Shown piece by piece: positions 5,855 through 13,248 of a stretch of DNA of 13,248 bases (positions within the stretch are counted from its first letter, which is position 1; each line of letters opens with the position of its first letter). The notes beneath the pieces were generated by a model that was given only the letters and a program-made list of their open reading frames with translations, searched no databases and had not been told where the DNA came from. Where the stretch lies: contig JALSJY010000189.1 of assembly GCA_026989045.1 (NCBI GenBank), positions 1 through 13,248 on the forward strand, given 5' to 3'. The position numbers and the translations under genes were made by a program. Origin of the DNA: Hyphomicrobiales bacterium (lineage in GTDB: Bacteria > Pseudomonadota > Alphaproteobacteria > Rhizobiales > Devosiaceae).

Positions 5855-8800
5855 CTAATCAAAATAACTCTGCAACGGCCTGACATTCAAATTGCCATCT
5901 CTATAAGCAATAATTCCCTCAACAGCGGCTTTAGCGCCAGCAATTGTTGTATAGTAAGGAATTTTACCAATCAAAGCTGAGCGTCTAATATCACGACTAT
6001 CAGAAATTGCTTTTGTGCCATTAGTGGTGTTGATAACCAATTGCACTTCACCATTCTTAATAGCATCAACAATATGAGGGCGACCCTCAAGAACCTTGTT
6101 GATTTTTTCGCATTTTATTCCTTGCTCTTGCAAATGACGCATAGTGCCACCTGTTGCTAAAATAGAAAAGCCAGCCTTTTCTAATGTTGCAATTGCTGGT
6201 GTAATCGCTTGTTTGTCATTATCACGAACAGAAACAAAAACCACACCCGCTTTAGGAACAATAGTGTTTGCACCCAATTGTGATTTAGCAAATGCAATGC
6301 CAAAATCTGTATCAAGCCCAATCACCTCGCCAGTTGAGCGCATTTCTGGACCAAGCATTGTATCAACGCCAGCAAAACGAGCAAAAGGAAATACTGCTTC
6401 TTTAATTGCGATATGATCGTATTTTTTATCGCTTAGGCCAAAACTACTCAGGCTTTCACCTGCCATAATGCGCGAGGCAATTTTGGCAATAGGTTCATTG
6501 ATAACTTTTGCAACAAAAGGCACGGTGCGTGAAGCGCGTGGGTTAACCTCAATAATATATACAATACCATCTTTTATGGCATATTGAACATTCATTAAAC
6601 CGCCAACATTTAGCGATTTAGCCAATGCAATTGTTTGGCGCTTTAATTCGGCAATTATTTCTTTTGGTAAGCTATGAGGGGGCAAAGAGCAGGCGCTATC
6701 ACCAGAGTGAATGCCTGCTTCTTCAATATGCTCTAAAATACCGCATACATAAACGTCTTTTCCATCGCTCAAGCAATCAACATCAACCTCAATCGCTCCA
6801 TCTAAATAGCCATCAAATAAAAGTGGATTTTTTGCGATTACAAAATTTATCTGCCCTGTTTTATCATTCGGATATTTTGCTACAACCTCTGGCGGCACAA
6901 GCTCACTTAAAGTTGATTGTATATATGCCTCAAACTGCTCTTTTGAATGAATGATTGCCATCGCCCGTCCACCCAAAACATAAGAGGGGCGAATAACTAG
7001 CGGATAACCAACTTCTTCAGCTACAATTCGCGCCTGCTCAAGTGAAAAAGCAATGCCATTTGTAGGCTGGGTAAGGTCTAAATCAGTAACAAGCTTCATA
7101 AAGCGGTCACGATCCTCAGCCAGATCAATCGCATCTGGTTGTGTGCCTAAAATTGACACGCCAGCGCTCTGCACAGCTTTTGCTAGATTAAGCGGAGTCT
7201 GCCCGCCAAACTGCACAATAACCCCAGCCAAAGTTCCATTTTGTTTTTCAACCTCTAAAATTTCAATCACATCTTCTTCAGTAAGCGGCTCAAAATAAAG
7301 CCTATCAGAAGTATCATAATCGGTTGAAACAGTTTCAGGGTTACAATTGACCATAATTGTTTCATAGCCCTTATCAGAAAGTGCAAAAGAGGCATGACAA
7401 CAGCAATAATCAAACTCAATTCCCTGTCCTATTCTATTTGGCCCACCACCTAAAATGACAATTTTTTTCTTATCACTTGGTTTTGCTTCATTGGCAGTTT
7501 TGCCAGCAAATTTATTTTCATAAGTTGAATACATATATGCAGTAGGTGAGGCAAATTCTGCCGCACATGTATCAATGCGTTTGTAAACAGGATTGACATC
7601 TAATGAACGGCGTATTTCTTGCACCTCTTGACGGCTTTTGTTAACTAATTCACCAAGTCGCGCATCAGAAAATCCATGCGACTTTAGCATGAGCATCTGC
7701 TCGCTTTCGTTGGGCAGGCCAAACTCACGCACTTTTTCTTCAAGGTCAACAATATTGCGAATTTGGTCTAAAACCCATGTATCAACAAAGCATGCCTGAT
7801 AAATTGCATCATTATCCATGCCCAAACGCATAGCTTGCGCAATATGTAACAGGCGCTCAGGAGTTGGCTTTGCTAATGCGGCGCGAATAGCATTTTTATC
7901 ATCGCCTTCACCAATTCCAGGAATTTCAATCTCATTTAGACCAGTTAGGCCAGTCTCAATCGAGCGCAATGCTTTTTGAAAACTCTCAGCAAATGTGCGT
8001 CCAATCGCCATGGCTTCGCCAACTGATTTCATAGCCGAGCCTAAACGATTATCACTACCGGGGAATTTTTCAAATGCAAAACGAGGGATTTTTGTAACAA
8101 CATAATCAATTGTTGGCTCAAAGGAGGCTGGAGTTGCCCCTTTGGTGATGTCATTTTCCAATTCATCGAGCGTATAGCCAACCGCCAATTTTGCAGCAAT
8201 TTTGGCAATTGGAAAACCAGTGGCTTTTGATGCGAGTGCAGAAGAGCGAGAAACCCTTGGGTTCATCTCAATAACAATAAGGCGACCATCTTTTGGGTTG
8301 ACCGAAAACTGCACGTTTGATCCGCCAGTTTCCACCCCAATTTCGCGCAACACGGCAAGTGAGGCATCGCGCATAATTTGATATTCTTTATCGCTTAAAG
8401 TGAGGGCGGGAGCAACAGTAATGCTATCGCCAGTATGCACACCCATAGGATCGATATTTTCAATAGAGCAGATGATGATGCAATTGTCTTTTTTATCACG
8501 CACAACCTCCATCTCATATTCTTTCCAACCCGCGATTGATTCTTCAACCAAAACCTCTGTGGTTGGTGAGGCATCAAGCCCGCTTTCAATAATAGCTAAA
8601 TATTCTTCTCTATTATATGCAAGGCCACCGCCCGTGCCGCCAAGCGTAAACGAGGGGCGAATAATTACTGGCAATCCAATCTCTTCTAATGCCTCAAGCG
8701 CTTCAGGTAAATTATGCGCTAGCATTGAGCGAGGAGTTTCAAGCCCGATTTTTTTCATTGCCTCACGAAATAAATCTCTGTCTTCTGCTTTGTCGATTGC

Positions 8801-9181
8801 GGCGGCATCTGCGCCAATCATCTCAATATCAAATTTTTCTAACACACCCATTTTGCGTAAAGACAGGGCAGTATTTAAGGCGGTTTGCCCGCCCATAGTT
8901 GGCAAAAGTGCCATTTTCTCGTTCGGGCGCTCTGTGCGCTCTTTTTCAATAATTTTAGCAACCACTTCAGGGGTGATCGGCTCCATATATGTCGCGTCAG
9001 CAAGATCTGGGTCAGTCATTATTGTGGCAGGGTTGGAATTTATCAACACCACACGATAACCCTCATCTTTAAGCGCTTTACATGCTTGCGTGCCAGAATA
9101 ATCAAATTCACACGCCTGTCCAATAATAATAGGGCCTGCACCAATGATAAGAATAGTATTTATATCGTCACGTTTTGGCAT
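5855..9181 (-). CDS. carB: Carbamoyl-phosphate synthase large subunit
   Basis: A 1108-residue cytosolic subunit that makes carbamoyl phosphate from bicarbonate, ammonia (delivered by CarA from glutamine) and two ATP, feeding arginine and pyrimidine synthesis. Two homologous halves are plain. The first has IGAGPIIIGQACEFDYSG near the N terminus and an ATP-grasp domain with RPSFTLGGTGGG. The second starts near residue 575 with GGGPNRIGQGIEFDYCC and has RPSYVLGGRAM. An oligomerisation region lies between, and an MGS-like allosteric domain (about 975-1105, SILATGGTMRHLQEQGI) ends the protein. The open frame reaches back to 9217, but the ATG at 9181 is chosen: MPKRDDINTILIIGAGP is the standard start, and AGGA lies 7 nt upstream. 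carA is not in the window, so the two subunits are encoded apart. Confidence 0.97.
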   Translation of the reverse strand: MPKRDDINTILIIGAGPIIIGQACEFDYSGTQACKALKDEGYRVVLINSNPATIMTDPDLADATYMEPITPEVVAKIIEKERTERPNEKMALLPTMGGQTALNTALSLRKMGVLEKFDIEMIGADAAAIDKAEDRDLFREAMKKIGLETPRSMLAHNLPEALEALEEIGLPVIIRPSFTLGGTGGGLAYNREEYLAIIESGLDASPTTEVLVEESIAGWKEYEMEVVRDKKDNCIIICSIENIDPMGVHTGDSITVAPALTLSDKEYQIMRDASLAVLREIGVETGGSNVQFSVNPKDGRLIVIEMNPRVSRSSALASKATGFPIAKIAAKLAVGYTLDELENDITKGATPASFEPTIDYVVTKIPRFAFEKFPGSDNRLGSAMKSVGEAMAIGRTFAESFQKALRSIETGLTGLNEIEIPGIGEGDDKNAIRAALAKPTPERLLHIAQAMRLGMDNDAIYQACFVDTWVLDQIRNIVDLEEKVREFGLPNESEQMLMLKSHGFSDARLGELVNKSRQEVQEIRRSLDVNPVYKRIDTCAAEFASPTAYMYSTYENKFAGKTANEAKPSDKKKIVILGGGPNRIGQGIEFDYCCCHASFALSDKGYETIMVNCNPETVSTDYDTSDRLYFEPLTEEDVIEILEVEKQNGTLAGVIVQFGGQTPLNLAKAVQSAGVSILGTQPDAIDLAEDRDRFMKLVTDLDLTQPTNGIAFSLEQARIVAEEVGYPLVIRPSYVLGGRAMAIIHSKEQFEAYIQSTLSELVPPEVVAKYPNDKTGQINFVIAKNPLLFDGYLDGAIEVDVDCLSDGKDVYVCGILEHIEEAGIHSGDSACSLPPHSLPKEIIAELKRQTIALAKSLNVGGLMNVQYAIKDGIVYIIEVNPRASRTVPFVAKVINEPIAKIASRIMAGESLSSFGLSDKKYDHIAIKEAVFPFARFAGVDTMLGPEMRSTGEVIGLDTDFGIAFAKSQLGANTIVPKAGVVFVSVRDNDKQAITPAIATLEKAGFSILATGGTMRHLQEQGIKCEKINKVLEGRPHIVDAIKNGEVQLVINTTNGTKAISDSRDIRRSALIGKIPYYTTIAGAKAAVEGIIAYRDGNLNVRPLQSYFD

Positions 9182-9193
9182 ATGTTTTCCTGT

Positions 9194-9217
9194 TTGACTT
9201 AGCCTAAAAAAAGTCAA
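9194..9217. repeat. Inverted repeat in the carB leader
   Basis: TTGACTT and AAGTCAA (7 bp each, 10 nt apart) lie 13-36 nt upstream of the carB start, just before its ribosome site. It could form a leader hairpin or be an operator. The TTGACT also looks like a -35 box, but no -10 box is found at the right distance. Confidence 0.4.
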
Positions 9218-9300
9218 GCGAAAACACCCAACTCCATTCAGATTAAAATTTAATAGCTAAGTGCGCCTTATAGGCAATAAAAAGCCAATGGGGAAGAGGC

Positions 9301-9333
9301 AAAATCAGTAAACACACGGTTTTTACTGATTTT
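9301..9333. terminator. Bidirectional hairpin terminator of the copper operon
   Basis: A perfect 12-bp stem, AAAATCAGTAAA (9301-9312) with TTTACTGATTTT (9322-9333), encloses a 9-nt loop. On the minus strand it begins 11 nt after the stop of the small membrane protein and ends in TTTT. On the plus strand it is followed by further T residues. Its position indicates the end of the multicopper oxidase operon and isolates it from carB. Confidence 0.72.
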
Positions 9334-9344
9334 TTACTACCAGA

Positions 9345-9473
9345 TTATTTCATTAAATATTTAATCAATGCGGCGATTGACAGAATTACTAAAATTCCTA
9401 TTAGCAACATTGATATACCGCCAAACCACATATATCCGCCGCCCATTTCCATATAACCACTATTATTCATCAT
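9345..9473 (-). CDS. 42-aa Met-rich single-helix membrane protein in copper operon
   Basis: This short gene starts 15 nt after the multicopper oxidase stop and has a near-ideal AAAGGAG site 7 nt before its ATG; a second ATG follows directly. The product begins MMNNSGYMEMGGGYMWFGG, continues with one hydrophobic helix (about 17-37, ISMLLIGILVILSIAALI) and ends KYLMK. Seven of 42 residues are Met, five of them in the first 15. Lysines only at the C terminus predict, by the positive-inside rule, an N terminus in the periplasm, where its Met/Gly segment could meet Cu(I). I do not recognise a named family. It resembles the N-terminal part of small Met/Gly-rich SHOCT-type proteins seen near copper genes, but lacks the SHOCT domain. 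Translation is likely from the strong ribosome site and operon position; a copper role is inference. Confidence 0.75.
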   Translation of the reverse strand: MMNNSGYMEMGGGYMWFGGISMLLIGILVILSIAALIKYLMK

Positions 9474-9488
9474 TTTATTTCTCCTTTG

Positions 9489-11018
9489 TTAAACAACTAA
9501 AAACTGCCCCATCATGCCAGCATCTTCATGCTCTAAAATATGACAATGATACATGAATGGGTATTTCTCATCGGCATAAGTTTCAAATTTTGCAATGAAG
9601 CGAACTGTTTCATTGGGGTGAACTAAAACAGTGTCTTTTAATCCCATTTCGCCCGCATGAGGTGGCTTGCCATTGCGACTGATGATTTGAAACTGCACGA
9701 GATGAATATGAAACGGGTGCGCAAACATTGATGAGTTGCTAATTTCCCAAATTTCTGTTGTATCTAACTTAACGATTTCATCAATGCGATCCATTTTCAT
9801 GGATTTGCTATTTATTGTGTGTGACTTGCCAATCCCTAACATCATCATTGGCCCCATTTGCATACTCATCACAAAGGGACGAGTATTTGCCGCCTGTTTT
9901 TCATCAATCCAATCAATTTTGGTTAGCTGATTTGGAATGGCGGTTAATTGTTTTAATTTGCTAGCTGGGCGGATTTCTAAAAACTTAAAATCCAGATTGC
10001 CGCCCATCATGCTGCCACCACCCATCATGCCGCCGCCCATAGAACCAGAATTTACATCTATTTTATTTTCTAGGGTAATAGTTTTACCATCACTTACATC
10101 TACAATTATTTCTGCTCTTTCACCGGGAGATAGAATAAGCGAGTTGGTTTCAAATGGCTTTTCAAGCATAGAGCCATCGGTTGATATTTGCATAAAATTG
10201 CGACTGTCGCTAAAACCGAGATTATATATTGAGGCATTTGCTCCATTGAGCAAACGAAGGCGAATAAGATTTGTGCTTGCTTCAAAATAAGCGCTTAATG
10301 TGCCATTTGTGAGTGCAATATCTCCAATCATTCCTGCCATAATGTCATGACGAGTTGGTCTATATTCCATTGAGCCGTCTCGCCCAAAACGCCTATCTTG
10401 TAAAATTACAGGAATATCATCAATGCCATATTCACTTGGCAAGGGAAGCGCTTTGCTCTCCTCATCATCAACAATAATCATGCCCGCAATCCCTTGCCAA
10501 ACATGATCGGCGGTTTTGCCCATTAAATGTGGGTGATACCAAAAATTGGCAGCCTTTTGCATAATTTCAAATTGCGGCGACCATGTTTCGCCGCTCTTTA
10601 TTGGTTGATGCGGCCCGCCGTCATATTTTGCTGGCAGATGCAAACCATGCCAGTGCATGGTTGTAGTTTCACCAATGGAATTTTTTACATTCAGGCGAAC
10701 AATATCACCATTATTCATTCTAAGGGTCGGGCCTAACAGTGAGCCATTAACGCCTCTGCTTTTGGTCTTTATCCCTTCAAAAAATTCAGTCTCGCCATTT
10801 TGAATTTCAAGGTCATAAATCTTTACGCCATTCTCAATGCGACCTGTTTCAAGCGGTGGAATTTTTAGCTTGTTAATATGTAAAGAGGCATTTTGCGCAA
10901 ATATTTGCCAAGAGGGAAGCGCCAAACTAGCACCAATTGCCAAGCCACCAAGCGCGGTGGTCTTTAAAAAACCACGGCGGCTAAAATTGGCATGGTTAGA
11001 AGAATTACTATAGCTCAT
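9489..11018 (-). CDS. Tat-exported multicopper oxidase, CueO-like
   Basis: A 509-residue periplasmic oxidase, probably oxidising Cu(I) to the less toxic Cu(II) while reducing oxygen to water. A Tat signal is clear: SRRGFLK (13-19), a hydrophobic stretch, and cleavage near IFAQN (39-43). Three cupredoxin domains follow. Copper ligands are complete: HWH (122-124), HPH (162-164), HPFHIH (434-439), and HCH (491-493) with Cys492 as type 1 ligand, His497 and axial Met502. Two Met-rich stretches (327-339 GSMGGGMMGGGSMMG-like and 384-393 MSMQMGPMMM) resemble the substrate Cu(I) sites of CueO, though the first is much shorter than the E. coli insert. An AAGGA site lies 7 nt before the ATG. It is preceded by a MerR-type promoter and followed by a small Met-rich membrane protein. 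Other laccase-like substrates cannot be excluded. Confidence 0.95.
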   Translation of the reverse strand: MSYSNSSNHANFSRRGFLKTTALGGLAIGASLALPSWQIFAQNASLHINKLKIPPLETGRIENGVKIYDLEIQNGETEFFEGIKTKSRGVNGSLLGPTLRMNNGDIVRLNVKNSIGETTTMHWHGLHLPAKYDGGPHQPIKSGETWSPQFEIMQKAANFWYHPHLMGKTADHVWQGIAGMIIVDDEESKALPLPSEYGIDDIPVILQDRRFGRDGSMEYRPTRHDIMAGMIGDIALTNGTLSAYFEASTNLIRLRLLNGANASIYNLGFSDSRNFMQISTDGSMLEKPFETNSLILSPGERAEIIVDVSDGKTITLENKIDVNSGSMGGGMMGGGSMMGGNLDFKFLEIRPASKLKQLTAIPNQLTKIDWIDEKQAANTRPFVMSMQMGPMMMLGIGKSHTINSKSMKMDRIDEIVKLDTTEIWEISNSSMFAHPFHIHLVQFQIISRNGKPPHAGEMGLKDTVLVHPNETVRFIAKFETYADEKYPFMYHCHILEHEDAGMMGQFLVV

Positions 11019-11034
11019 TTTATATTCCTTATTA

Positions 11035-11068
11035 AGTTACTAAAGGCTTTTTAGTGCTTCTAGTAACT
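11035..11068. repeat. Inverted repeat overlapping the oxidase promoter
   Basis: AGTTACTA (11035-11042) and TAGTAACT (11061-11068) are perfect 8-bp inverted copies. The second lies inside the MerR-type dyad and the first lies at the predicted transcription start. It may be a second regulator-binding arrangement or a duplicated half-site. Confidence 0.4.
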
Positions 11069-11078
11069 GGAAGGTCAA
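11048..11078 (-). promoter_or_regulatory. CueR/HmrR-like (MerR-type) promoter of the copper oxidase
   Basis: On the minus strand the -35 box TTGACC (11078-11073) and a -10-like TAAAAA (11053-11048) are 19 nt apart, the long spacer typical of MerR-family promoters. The spacer contains a 17-bp dyad (11073-11057), CTTCCAGTTACTAGAAG, palindromic except for one mismatched pair and the central base. The ACCTTCC half matches known copper-responsive CueR/HmrR operators. This predicts copper induction by a MerR-family regulator encoded outside the window. Confidence 0.75.
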
Positions 11079-11094
11079 TGCAAATATGCCAAGA

Positions 11095-11117
11095 TTACCA
11101 AAGTTTAATATTGGTAA
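11095..11117. repeat. Inverted repeat upstream of the copper promoter
   Basis: TTACCAA and TTGGTAA, perfect 7-bp arms with a 9-nt AT-only-but-one spacer, lie between the helicase stop and the -35 box, 17 nt upstream of the latter. There is no U-tract, so it is not an obvious terminator; an operator is possible. Confidence 0.4.
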
Positions 11118-11136
11118 GTGAATGGGCTAAAAAAAC

Positions 11137-12231
11137 CTAATTAACCACAGTAATTCGCTCCGCCGCTCTTGTTACTCCAGTATAGAGCCAGCGTTGGACT
11201 TCTTCTCTAAATACATAGCTCTCGTTGAATAAAAATACATTATCCCATTGGCTACCCTGCGCTTTATGCACTGTTAGGCAATAGCCAAAGGTAAATTCGT
11301 CATATTGGCGGCGCACTGGCCATGCCATTTTGTCTTCATCGCCTGAGAAAAAGTCTTTATGGGTTCTAACCGTGGTTTCAACCATTTTACCAAAACCCTC
11401 GTCTGAGGCTAAGGAGAGCTGATATTTGCCTGCATTTTTCTTTTTAACATCGGTGACAATCCATATTTGCCCATTGAGTAGTTTTTTGCGTGGGTTATTC
11501 CTTAAACAAACCATTCTATCGCCAGTCACTGGCTCTTGATGTGGTAATTTGAGCAATTCTCGCACTCTATTGTTATAATCAAGCCTTGTTTTATTGCGTC
11601 CAACTAACACTTGATCCGCGCCTAAAACCTCTTGCTGGTCAACATCATGGCGAGAGATAACTCTGCTATCGCCATAATTGCCTAGTTGCAATTTTCGCCC
11701 TTGGCGAATATCAAGCGACATGCGAACAATCGGGTTATCTCTGGCTTGGCGGTGAATTTCGGTTAGCATAATATCTGGCTCAACCTCGGTAAAAAAACCA
11801 GCCCCCTGCACGGGAGGAAGCTGAAACGGATCACCAAGCACCAAAACCTTTGTGCCGAATGAAAGTAAATCACGCCCCAATATTTCATCAACCATTGAAA
11901 CTTCATCAATAACAATCAAATCAGCATCAGCGGCAACGCTTTCATCATCAAGCCTAAATTGCGGTTCGCCCTCTTTATCGCTAACTAAAGTATAAATAAG
12001 CGAGTGAATTGTGCTAGCGCCTTTACAGCCATGCTTGCGCATAACCAAAGCCGCTTTGCCAGTAAAAGCAGCATATTTCACTAACTCAACATCTTTTGCC
12101 AAATGTTGCGCTAAAGTAGATTTGCCAGTTCCCGCCCAGCCAAAAAGGCGAAATACCTGCGCTCCATCTGGATCGTTTAACCAGTTAGAGACAGCGCTTA
12201 ACGCTTCATTTTGCTGTGTTGACCATTTCAC
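11137..12231 (-). CDS. Stand-alone RecD/Dda-like superfamily 1 helicase
   Basis: A 364-residue cytosolic ATPase with a full set of superfamily 1B helicase motifs: Walker A GWAGTGKST (31-39), Walker B VIDEVSM (107-113), motif III GDPFQLPP (133-140), the HRQ arginine motif (160-162), motif V TVHKAQGSQWD (320-330) and motif VI TGVTRA (351-356). So it has an AAA_30-type core and a UvrD_C_2-type end, without the long N-terminal region of RecD or RecD2. The closest architecture I know is phage T4 Dda and compact RecD-like proteins of alphaproteobacteria, which would translocate 5' to 3' on single-stranded DNA. The start is GTG with AAGGA about 9 nt upstream; no good in-frame ATG lies near. No RecB or RecC partner is visible, so a role in repair or replication restart is inferred from family only. 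Confidence 0.9.
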   Translation of the reverse strand: MKWSTQQNEALSAVSNWLNDPDGAQVFRLFGWAGTGKSTLAQHLAKDVELVKYAAFTGKAALVMRKHGCKGASTIHSLIYTLVSDKEGEPQFRLDDESVAADADLIVIDEVSMVDEILGRDLLSFGTKVLVLGDPFQLPPVQGAGFFTEVEPDIMLTEIHRQARDNPIVRMSLDIRQGRKLQLGNYGDSRVISRHDVDQQEVLGADQVLVGRNKTRLDYNNRVRELLKLPHQEPVTGDRMVCLRNNPRKKLLNGQIWIVTDVKKKNAGKYQLSLASDEGFGKMVETTVRTHKDFFSGDEDKMAWPVRRQYDEFTFGYCLTVHKAQGSQWDNVFLFNESYVFREEVQRWLYTGVTRAAERITVVN

Positions 12232-12348
12232 TTGATATTTTCCTTGATGTGAATAGTGATTCTATAATTCTATATAAATACTCTAGCCTCTTAACAAAAG
12301 ACGCGCTATTATCTTCTTTGGTTTGATAAGAAAAAAGCGAAATATCTT
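12232..12348. promoter_or_regulatory. Divergent promoter region between the helicase gene and fabD
   Basis: This 117-bp gap must serve both divergent genes. On the plus strand TATAAT (12263-12268) and TATAAA (12273-12278) are candidate -10 boxes for fabD, but neither has a convincing -35 box at 16-18 nt. No terminator or dyad is apparent. fabD has only a weak purine-rich site before its ATG. Confidence 0.4.
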
Positions 12349-13248
12349 ATGACAAAAACAGCATTCACTTTCCCCGGCCAAGGCAGCCAAGCTATCGGCA
12401 TGGGCTTAGAGTTGTCCAAAAACTATCCAGCTGCAAAAGCAGTTTTTGATGAAATTGATGAAGCTCTAAATCAAAATCTTTCTGCCCTTATGTTTGAGGG
12501 AAATGAGGACGAATTACGCCTAACGCAAAATGCCCAGCCTGCTCTTTTGGCTGTTTCTATGGCGGTTGTAAAAGTTTTGGAAAGCAAAGGTGTAAGCGTT
12601 AAAAATACTGCCGCTTTTGTTGCTGGCCATTCTTTGGGTGAATATAGCGCCCTATGTGCCGCTGGCACTTTTTCGCTTGCTGATACTGCTAGGTTATTAA
12701 AAACTAGAGGTTTAGCAATGCAACAGGCTGTGCCAGTAGGTGAGGGCGCAATGGCGGCAATTTTGGGGCTTGAATTAGATGAAGTTTTAGAAATAGCAAA
12801 GCAGGCACAACAGGGTGGAGTTTGCGAGGTGGCAAATGATAATGCTCCAGGGCAAATTGTTGTTTCAGGTCATGCAAATGCAATTGAGCGTGCTATTATT
12901 TTAGCAAAAGCCAAGGGCGCAAAGCGGGCGCTTTTATTGCCAGTAAGTGCGCCATTTCATTGCTCTTTAATGTGTGATGCGGCAGAAAAAATGGAAGAAG
13001 CCTTGGCATTAGTAAATATGAATAATCCAATTGTGCCGCTAATAAGCAATGTTTTGGCCGCTCCAATCAGCGATGCGGGTGAAATTCGCCGCCGTTTAAT
13101 TGAGCAGGTAACAGGCAAGGTCCGTTGGCGAGAAAGCATAGTTTGGCTAACAGGTGAGGGCGAAGTGACAGATTTATTGGAACTTGGCGCTGGAAAAGTC
13201 CTAAGCGGGCTTGCCAGACGCATCAATCGTGATGCAAATGCAGTTTCA
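12349..13248 (+). CDS. fabD: Malonyl-CoA:ACP transacylase, 3' end cut by the window
   Basis: The frame runs 300 codons from the ATG to the window edge without a stop. The product moves malonyl groups from CoA to acyl carrier protein, supplying the extender unit for type II fatty-acid synthesis in the cytosol. It has the N-terminal FPGQGSQ (8-14), the nucleophile Ser95 in GHSLGE, Arg120 in KTRGLAMQ that binds the malonyl carboxylate, the catalytic His204 in SAPFHCSLM, and the GKVLSGL segment near the end. The family is usually about 310 residues, so probably only the last 10-15 residues are missing. fabG and acpP often follow. It is divergent from the helicase gene. Confidence 0.96.
   Translation, partial: MTKTAFTFPGQGSQAIGMGLELSKNYPAAKAVFDEIDEALNQNLSALMFEGNEDELRLTQNAQPALLAVSMAVVKVLESKGVSVKNTAAFVAGHSLGEYSALCAAGTFSLADTARLLKTRGLAMQQAVPVGEGAMAAILGLELDEVLEIAKQAQQGGVCEVANDNAPGQIVVSGHANAIERAIILAKAKGAKRALLLPVSAPFHCSLMCDAAEKMEEALALVNMNNPIVPLISNVLAAPISDAGEIRRRLIEQVTGKVRWRESIVWLTGEGEVTDLLELGAGKVLSGLARRINRDANAVS

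Noticed and set aside
8400..9059. 219-residue plus-strand open frame
   Set aside because: It lies wholly antisense to carB, is Ser/Ile-rich low-information sequence, and matches nothing recognisable. The other antisense frames over carB, trxB and the oxidase were dropped for the same reason.
9182..9217. 12-residue extension of CarB to an upstream ATG
   Set aside because: MPKRDD is the standard alphaproteobacterial CarB start and has AGGA at the right distance.
9368..9556. 62-residue plus-strand open frame over the small copper-operon gene
   Set aside because: The minus strand here has a strong ribosome site, a sensible membrane protein and operon context; the plus-strand frame has none of these.
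12471..13226. Two minus-strand open frames inside the fabD region
   Set aside because: They are antisense to fabD, whose complete catalytic motifs settle the coding strand.

Overview
The window is an AT-rich bacterial chromosome segment, most probably from an alphaproteobacterium of the Hyphomicrobiales (Rhizobiales) type. Three things point there: the minus-strand order carB, csp, greA, trxB, lysR, which I recall as a rhizobial/brucellar arrangement; the close resemblance of the aminotransferase to the rhizobial AatA type; and an anti-Shine-Dalgarno hairpin RNA of a kind known mainly from alphaproteobacteria. Base composition is unusually low in GC for that order. The genus cannot be fixed from the sequence alone. 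No rRNA, tRNA, transposase, phage gene or CRISPR array was seen.

Layout. Plus strand, 29-2429: a class I aspartate-type aminotransferase, then a gap with a 70-bp imperfect palindrome of the dispersed-repeat kind, then msrP, a Tat-exported molybdenum protein that repairs oxidised methionines in the periplasm. Region 2430-2737 carries no protein gene of normal size. Read on the minus strand, it holds three consecutive stem-loops whose loops are CCCTCCTCCC, CCCTCCC and CCCTCCC, closed by a textbook intrinsic terminator. This looks like a small regulatory RNA with three anti-Shine-Dalgarno loops (compare rhizobial NfeR1/alpha-r14, Rhodobacter CcsR and the 'cuckoo' RNAs). It is the most interesting element here.

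Minus strand, 2738-9181: lysR, trxB, greA, a cold-shock protein gene and carB. These are housekeeping genes for thiol redox, transcript elongation, cold/RNA chaperoning and arginine/pyrimidine precursor supply. trxB and lysR are 24 nt apart and probably co-transcribed. The trxB leader can fold so that its ribosome binding site and start codon are paired.

Minus strand, 9301-11078: a compact copper-defence unit. It has a MerR-type (CueR/HmrR-like) promoter with a 19-nt spacer holding a dyad, a Tat-exported CueO-like multicopper oxidase, a 42-aa methionine-rich one-helix membrane protein just downstream, and a closing 12-bp hairpin terminator. Upstream of it is a stand-alone RecD/Dda-like superfamily 1 helicase with a GTG start. 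Divergent from the helicase, on the plus strand, fabD starts fatty-acid synthesis and runs off the right edge, probably lacking only its last residues.
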